DNA of 8,363 nucleotides from Alphaproteobacteria bacterium (GTDB taxonomy: Bacteria; Pseudomonadota; Alphaproteobacteria; RS24): NCBI GenBank assembly GCA_015163825.1, contig JAAOIL010000096.1, positions 1-8,363 on the forward strand, written 5' to 3'. Under the pieces are notes generated by a model. That model saw only the letters and a program-made list of their open reading frames with translations. It was not told the DNA's origin and searched no databases. The translations under genes and the position numbers were made by a program. The stretch's first letter is position 1, and every line of letters starts with the position of its first letter. Shown piece by piece: positions 5,818 through 8,363 of this stretch.

Positions 5818-7803
5818 ATGTTTAAGAAAATACTGATTGCCAATAGGGGAGAGATTGCGTGTCGTGTTATTCGCACCGCACGGGCGATGGGTATAAAAAG
5901 TGTGGCAGTTTATTCCGAAGCCGATGCCCAAGCGTTGCATGTGCAAGAGGCAGATGAGGCGGTGTGCATTGGGGGTGCGGCTGCCTCTGAAAGTTATCTC
6001 GTCATAGATAAGATATTAGATGCCATAAAACAAACAGGGGCAGAAGCGGTGCATCCGGGTTATGGGTTTTTAAGCGAGAATAAATCTTTTGCCGAAGCAT
6101 TGGCGAAAGCAGGGGTGGCGTTCATTGGACCACCCGCCAACGCTATAGAGTCTATGGGGGACAAAATCACCTCCAAAAAATTGGCAGCAGAGGCGGGGGT
6201 CAGCATCGTGCCGGGCTATATGGGCGAGATTGGCGATGCCGATGAAGCCGTCAAAATCTCTAACGAAATCGGCTATCCTGTTATGATAAAAGCCTCGGCT
6301 GGCGGGGGCGGCAAAGGTATGCGTATTGCGTGGAATGATGAGGACGCCCGACAAGGCTTTCAATCCTCCAAAAACGAAGCCGCCGCAAGTTTCGGTGATG
6401 ACCGCATTTTCATAGAAAAATTTATCACACAACCGCGCCATATAGAAATCCAAGTCTTGGGCGATAAACATGGCAACACAATCTATTTGGGGGAGCGCGA
6501 ATGTTCTATCCAAAGGCGCAATCAAAAAGTTATAGAAGAAGCCCCTAGTCCTTTCCTAGATGAAAAGACGCGCAAGGCAATGGGGGCGCAAGCGGTTAAA
6601 TTATCTAAAGCGGTGGATTATTGCTCGGCGGGTACGGTGGAGTTCATTGTTGATAGCGACCGCAATTTCTATTTTCTTGAGATGAATACGCGTTTGCAGG
6701 TGGAGCACCCTGTGACCGAACTCATCACGGGCATAGATTTGGTAGAACAAATGATACGCATAGCGGCGGGGGCAAAGCTAGAGATTAAACAAAAAGATGT
6801 ATCAATTAATGGGTGGGCGATGGAAAGTCGCCTCTATGCGGAGGATCCTTATCGTGGGTTCTTGCCTTCTACAGGGCGCTTGGTGCGCTATCGCCCCCCA
6901 CAAGAGGGCACGCGAGGGGGCGTTACCATTCGCAATGATACGGGCGTTTATGAAGGGGGCGAGATTTCTTTATTCTATGACCCGATGATAGCGAAACTGG
7001 TGACCCACGCGCCCACACGCACAGGGGCGATTGATGCCATGTCGGGGGCGTTGGATAATTTCCACATCACAGGTATTCGCCATAATATAGATTTTCTGGG
7101 TGCGATTATGGCACACACGAGGTTTCGCGATGGTGCCATAACAACGGCTTTTATTGATGAGGAATATCCCGATGGCTTTGCGGGTGCGCCTGCCAATGCG
7201 GAGCGTCTGCGGGTATTGGCGGCGATTGCTTATGTCGTACATCAAAAACAAATGTTGCGGGCGGCAAAAACCAGCCAAGTTATGGCGGGGCATCGCCACC
7301 ATCCAAGCGAGGCATTGATAGCACTTTTAGCGGGAGAGAGTTTCACACTTGCCCCAGATAAGGCGGGGGTTTTAGTTGATGGTGTGGTGGTGCGCCTCCA
7401 AACAGATTGGACACCGGGTGATATTTTCTTCCATGCCGCTTTAGAACACGGGCACAGTTCGGTCGCTGTGAAAAATTTGGTGCAGGGTTATCGCCTAACA
7501 GGCGGGGGCACGGCGATAGATATTGTCGTGTGTACGCCTGAGACGCAAAACCTGTTTGACTATATGCCTGAACGAACAGATGATATAGGCGGTGCGGCTT
7601 TGCTTTGCCCTATGCCGGGTCGTGTTGTATCAATTGAGGTTGCGGTCGGGCAGAATGTCAAAGCAGGTGATGCGCTGGTGGTGGTGGAAGCGATGAAAAT
7701 GGAAAATATCCTCCGTGCCGAAAAAGATATTACGATTGCAAAAATACTATGCGGGGTTGACGATAAACTCGCGGTTGATGACATCATGATGGAGTTTGAA
7801 TAA
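5818..7803 (+). CDS. pccA: Propionyl-CoA carboxylase alpha subunit (biotin carboxylase plus biotin carrier)
   Basis: PccA uses ATP and bicarbonate to carboxylate its own biotin, which PccB then uses. The 661-residue protein has the full domain order. The biotin carboxylase N-domain starts with KILIANRGEIACRVIRTAR and includes AVHPGYGFLSEN. The ATP-grasp domain has IKASAGGGGKGM (Lys158, glycine-rich loop at 162-167), HIEIQVLGD, ECSIQRRNQK and the catalytic EMNTRLQVEHPVTE (residues 288-301). The C-domain has ESRLYAEDP. The next region (about residues 450-580) corresponds to the BT domain that contacts PccB. The C-terminal biotinyl domain carries VVEAMKMEN with the biotinylated Lys627, 34 residues from the end as usual. 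Direct adjacency to pccB supports propionyl-CoA over 3-methylcrotonyl-CoA or acetyl-CoA as substrate. Its final 57 bases overlap lipB on the other strand. Confidence 0.96.
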   Translation: MFKKILIANRGEIACRVIRTARAMGIKSVAVYSEADAQALHVQEADEAVCIGGAAASESYLVIDKILDAIKQTGAEAVHPGYGFLSENKSFAEALAKAGVAFIGPPANAIESMGDKITSKKLAAEAGVSIVPGYMGEIGDADEAVKISNEIGYPVMIKASAGGGGKGMRIAWNDEDARQGFQSSKNEAAASFGDDRIFIEKFITQPRHIEIQVLGDKHGNTIYLGERECSIQRRNQKVIEEAPSPFLDEKTRKAMGAQAVKLSKAVDYCSAGTVEFIVDSDRNFYFLEMNTRLQVEHPVTELITGIDLVEQMIRIAAGAKLEIKQKDVSINGWAMESRLYAEDPYRGFLPSTGRLVRYRPPQEGTRGGVTIRNDTGVYEGGEISLFYDPMIAKLVTHAPTRTGAIDAMSGALDNFHITGIRHNIDFLGAIMAHTRFRDGAITTAFIDEEYPDGFAGAPANAERLRVLAAIAYVVHQKQMLRAAKTSQVMAGHRHHPSEALIALLAGESFTLAPDKAGVLVDGVVVRLQTDWTPGDIFFHAALEHGHSSVAVKNLVQGYRLTGGGTAIDIVVCTPETQNLFDYMPERTDDIGGAALLCPMPGRVVSIEVAVGQNVKAGDALVVVEAMKMENILRAEKDITIAKILCGVDDKLAVDDIMMEFE

Positions 7804-8363
7804 AGTCTTAAATTGCACAAGCAACGCATCATCTAAAGCGGCAATGCTGGCGTTGGGGTGTAAGTCTTTTAACTGCGTCACATCTTGGTCGGCAATGCCA
7901 CAGGGAATGATACCGTTAAAATTCTCTAAATCCATATCAACATTTATCGCTAACCCATGAAAACTAACCCAACGGCGCACTCGCAACCCTATCGCGCCGA
8001 TTTTATCCGCACGACCTATACCCTTGCTGGGATTATCAACCCAAATACCAATGCGCCCCTCTGTCGTATGCGCTTGCACATTAAATGTCGCAAGACTAGC
8101 AATAACCCATTGCTCTATCTTATGCACGAAAGCACGGACATCTCGCTTTTGTTTGCGTAAATCTAGCATGACATAAACCACTCTTTGTCCGGGTCCGTGA
8201 TAGGTGTAAGCCCCGCCACGCCCCGCCTTGTAAATAGGGAATTTATTCGGCGCCAATAACTCTTCTGGTTTGGCACTTGTGCCCGCCGTGTAAAGCGAAG
8301 GGTGCTGCAAAAACCACAGACACTCTGGGGCATTATCAGATGCTATCGCTGCTGCTCGTGCCT
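7747..8363 (-). CDS. lipB: Octanoyl-[ACP]:protein octanoyltransferase, 5' end cut by window edge
   Basis: LipB transfers the octanoyl group from acyl carrier protein to lipoyl domains of 2-oxoacid dehydrogenases and the glycine cleavage H protein; LipA then adds sulphur. The frame is open through the right edge. Upstream of the TTG at 8310 it still reads conserved LipB sequence (ASDNAPECLWFLQHPSLYTA), so that TTG is an internal Leu codon and the true start lies outside the window. Family motifs are GRGGAYTYHGPGQRVVYVML, the catalytic Lys in ADKIGAIGLRVRRW (codon 8002-8004), SFHGLAINVDMDL, and the catalytic Cys in IIPCGIADQD (codon 7900-7902). The last 18 codons and the stop lie antisense to the end of pccA. 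In that tail (LFKLHHDVINREFIVNPA) I recognise nothing conserved beyond the first few residues. It is convergent with the plus-strand genes, so it belongs to a different transcript. Confidence 0.95.
   Translation of the reverse strand, partial: ARAAAIASDNAPECLWFLQHPSLYTAGTSAKPEELLAPNKFPIYKAGRGGAYTYHGPGQRVVYVMLDLRKQKRDVRAFVHKIEQWVIASLATFNVQAHTTEGRIGIWVDNPSKGIGRADKIGAIGLRVRRWVSFHGLAINVDMDLENFNGIIPCGIADQDVTQLKDLHPNASIAALDDALLVQFKTLFKLHHDVINREFIVNPA

Larger units (their letters stand above)
1..7803 (+). other. Probable co-transcribed run of eight genes (rpoA to pccA)
   Basis: All eight plus-strand genes are spaced by 39 bases or less: rpoA-rplQ 11, rplQ-crcB 39, crcB-rluC overlap of 1, rluC-HAD 9, HAD-ATP12 7, ATP12-pccB 1, pccB-pccA 13. 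No intergenic space holds a recognisable intrinsic terminator, and none is long enough for a full promoter except possibly the 39-base gap before crcB. Read-through from the alpha operon is therefore plausible. Promoters inside coding sequence, such as within rplQ or the ATP12 gene, remain possible and are the usual way such long runs are divided. Confidence 0.5.

Noticed and set aside
6070..6525. 151-codon open frame on the minus strand inside pccA
   Set aside because: It lies wholly antisense to the conserved ATP-grasp region of pccA, has no recognisable motif, and its sequence is explained by the codons of pccA.
7804..7870. Bidirectional terminator between pccA and lipB
   Set aside because: There is no intergenic DNA because the genes overlap, and no strong inverted repeat with a T-run stands out just after the pccA stop.
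7957..8160. 67-codon plus-strand frame between pccA and the right edge
   Set aside because: It lies antisense to the catalytic core of lipB and has no recognisable protein features.
8308..8310. TTG on the minus strand as the start of lipB
   Set aside because: Conserved LipB residues (NAPECLWF) continue upstream in frame to the window edge, so the start lies outside.

Overview
This is a gene-dense stretch of a bacterial chromosome, almost certainly from an alphaproteobacterium. The main reason is a full-length ATP12-family F1-ATPase assembly chaperone, a family known from mitochondria and Alphaproteobacteria. The RpoA, L17, PccB/PccA and LipB sequences also read like alphaproteobacterial versions. 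G+C is close to half in the lines I counted (eight lines, 480 bases). I cannot assign a genus.

Layout, left to right. Eight genes on the plus strand run head to tail: the end of the alpha operon (rpoA, cut by the left edge, then rplQ for ribosomal protein L17); crcB (fluoride channel); an S4-domain RluC/RluA-type pseudouridine synthase; a HAD-family phosphatase; an ATP12 chaperone; and pccB and pccA, the two subunits of propionyl-CoA carboxylase. Every gap between them is under 40 bases, and crcB and rluC share one base. The last gene, lipB (octanoyltransferase), lies on the minus strand, is cut by the right edge, and overlaps the 3' end of pccA by 57 bases. No non-coding stretch exceeds 39 bases, and I saw no RNA gene, insertion sequence, CRISPR array, obvious terminator or attachment site.

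How the genes work together. rpoA and rplQ belong to the transcription and translation core. The RluC-type enzyme modifies rRNA. ATP12 helps build the F1-ATPase. PccA and PccB form the biotin-dependent enzyme that carboxylates propionyl-CoA to methylmalonyl-CoA. LipB supplies the octanoyl group for lipoylating 2-oxoacid dehydrogenases. The tight packing suggests the eight plus-strand genes are at least partly co-transcribed, though internal promoters inside coding sequence cannot be excluded by eye.

I found no undescribed system. The points worth a second look are modest: the antisense overlap of pccA and lipB, the direct junction between the alpha operon and crcB with a seven-G ribosome binding site, a divergent signature in the ATP12 protein, and the near-abutting of the ATP12 gene and pccB.
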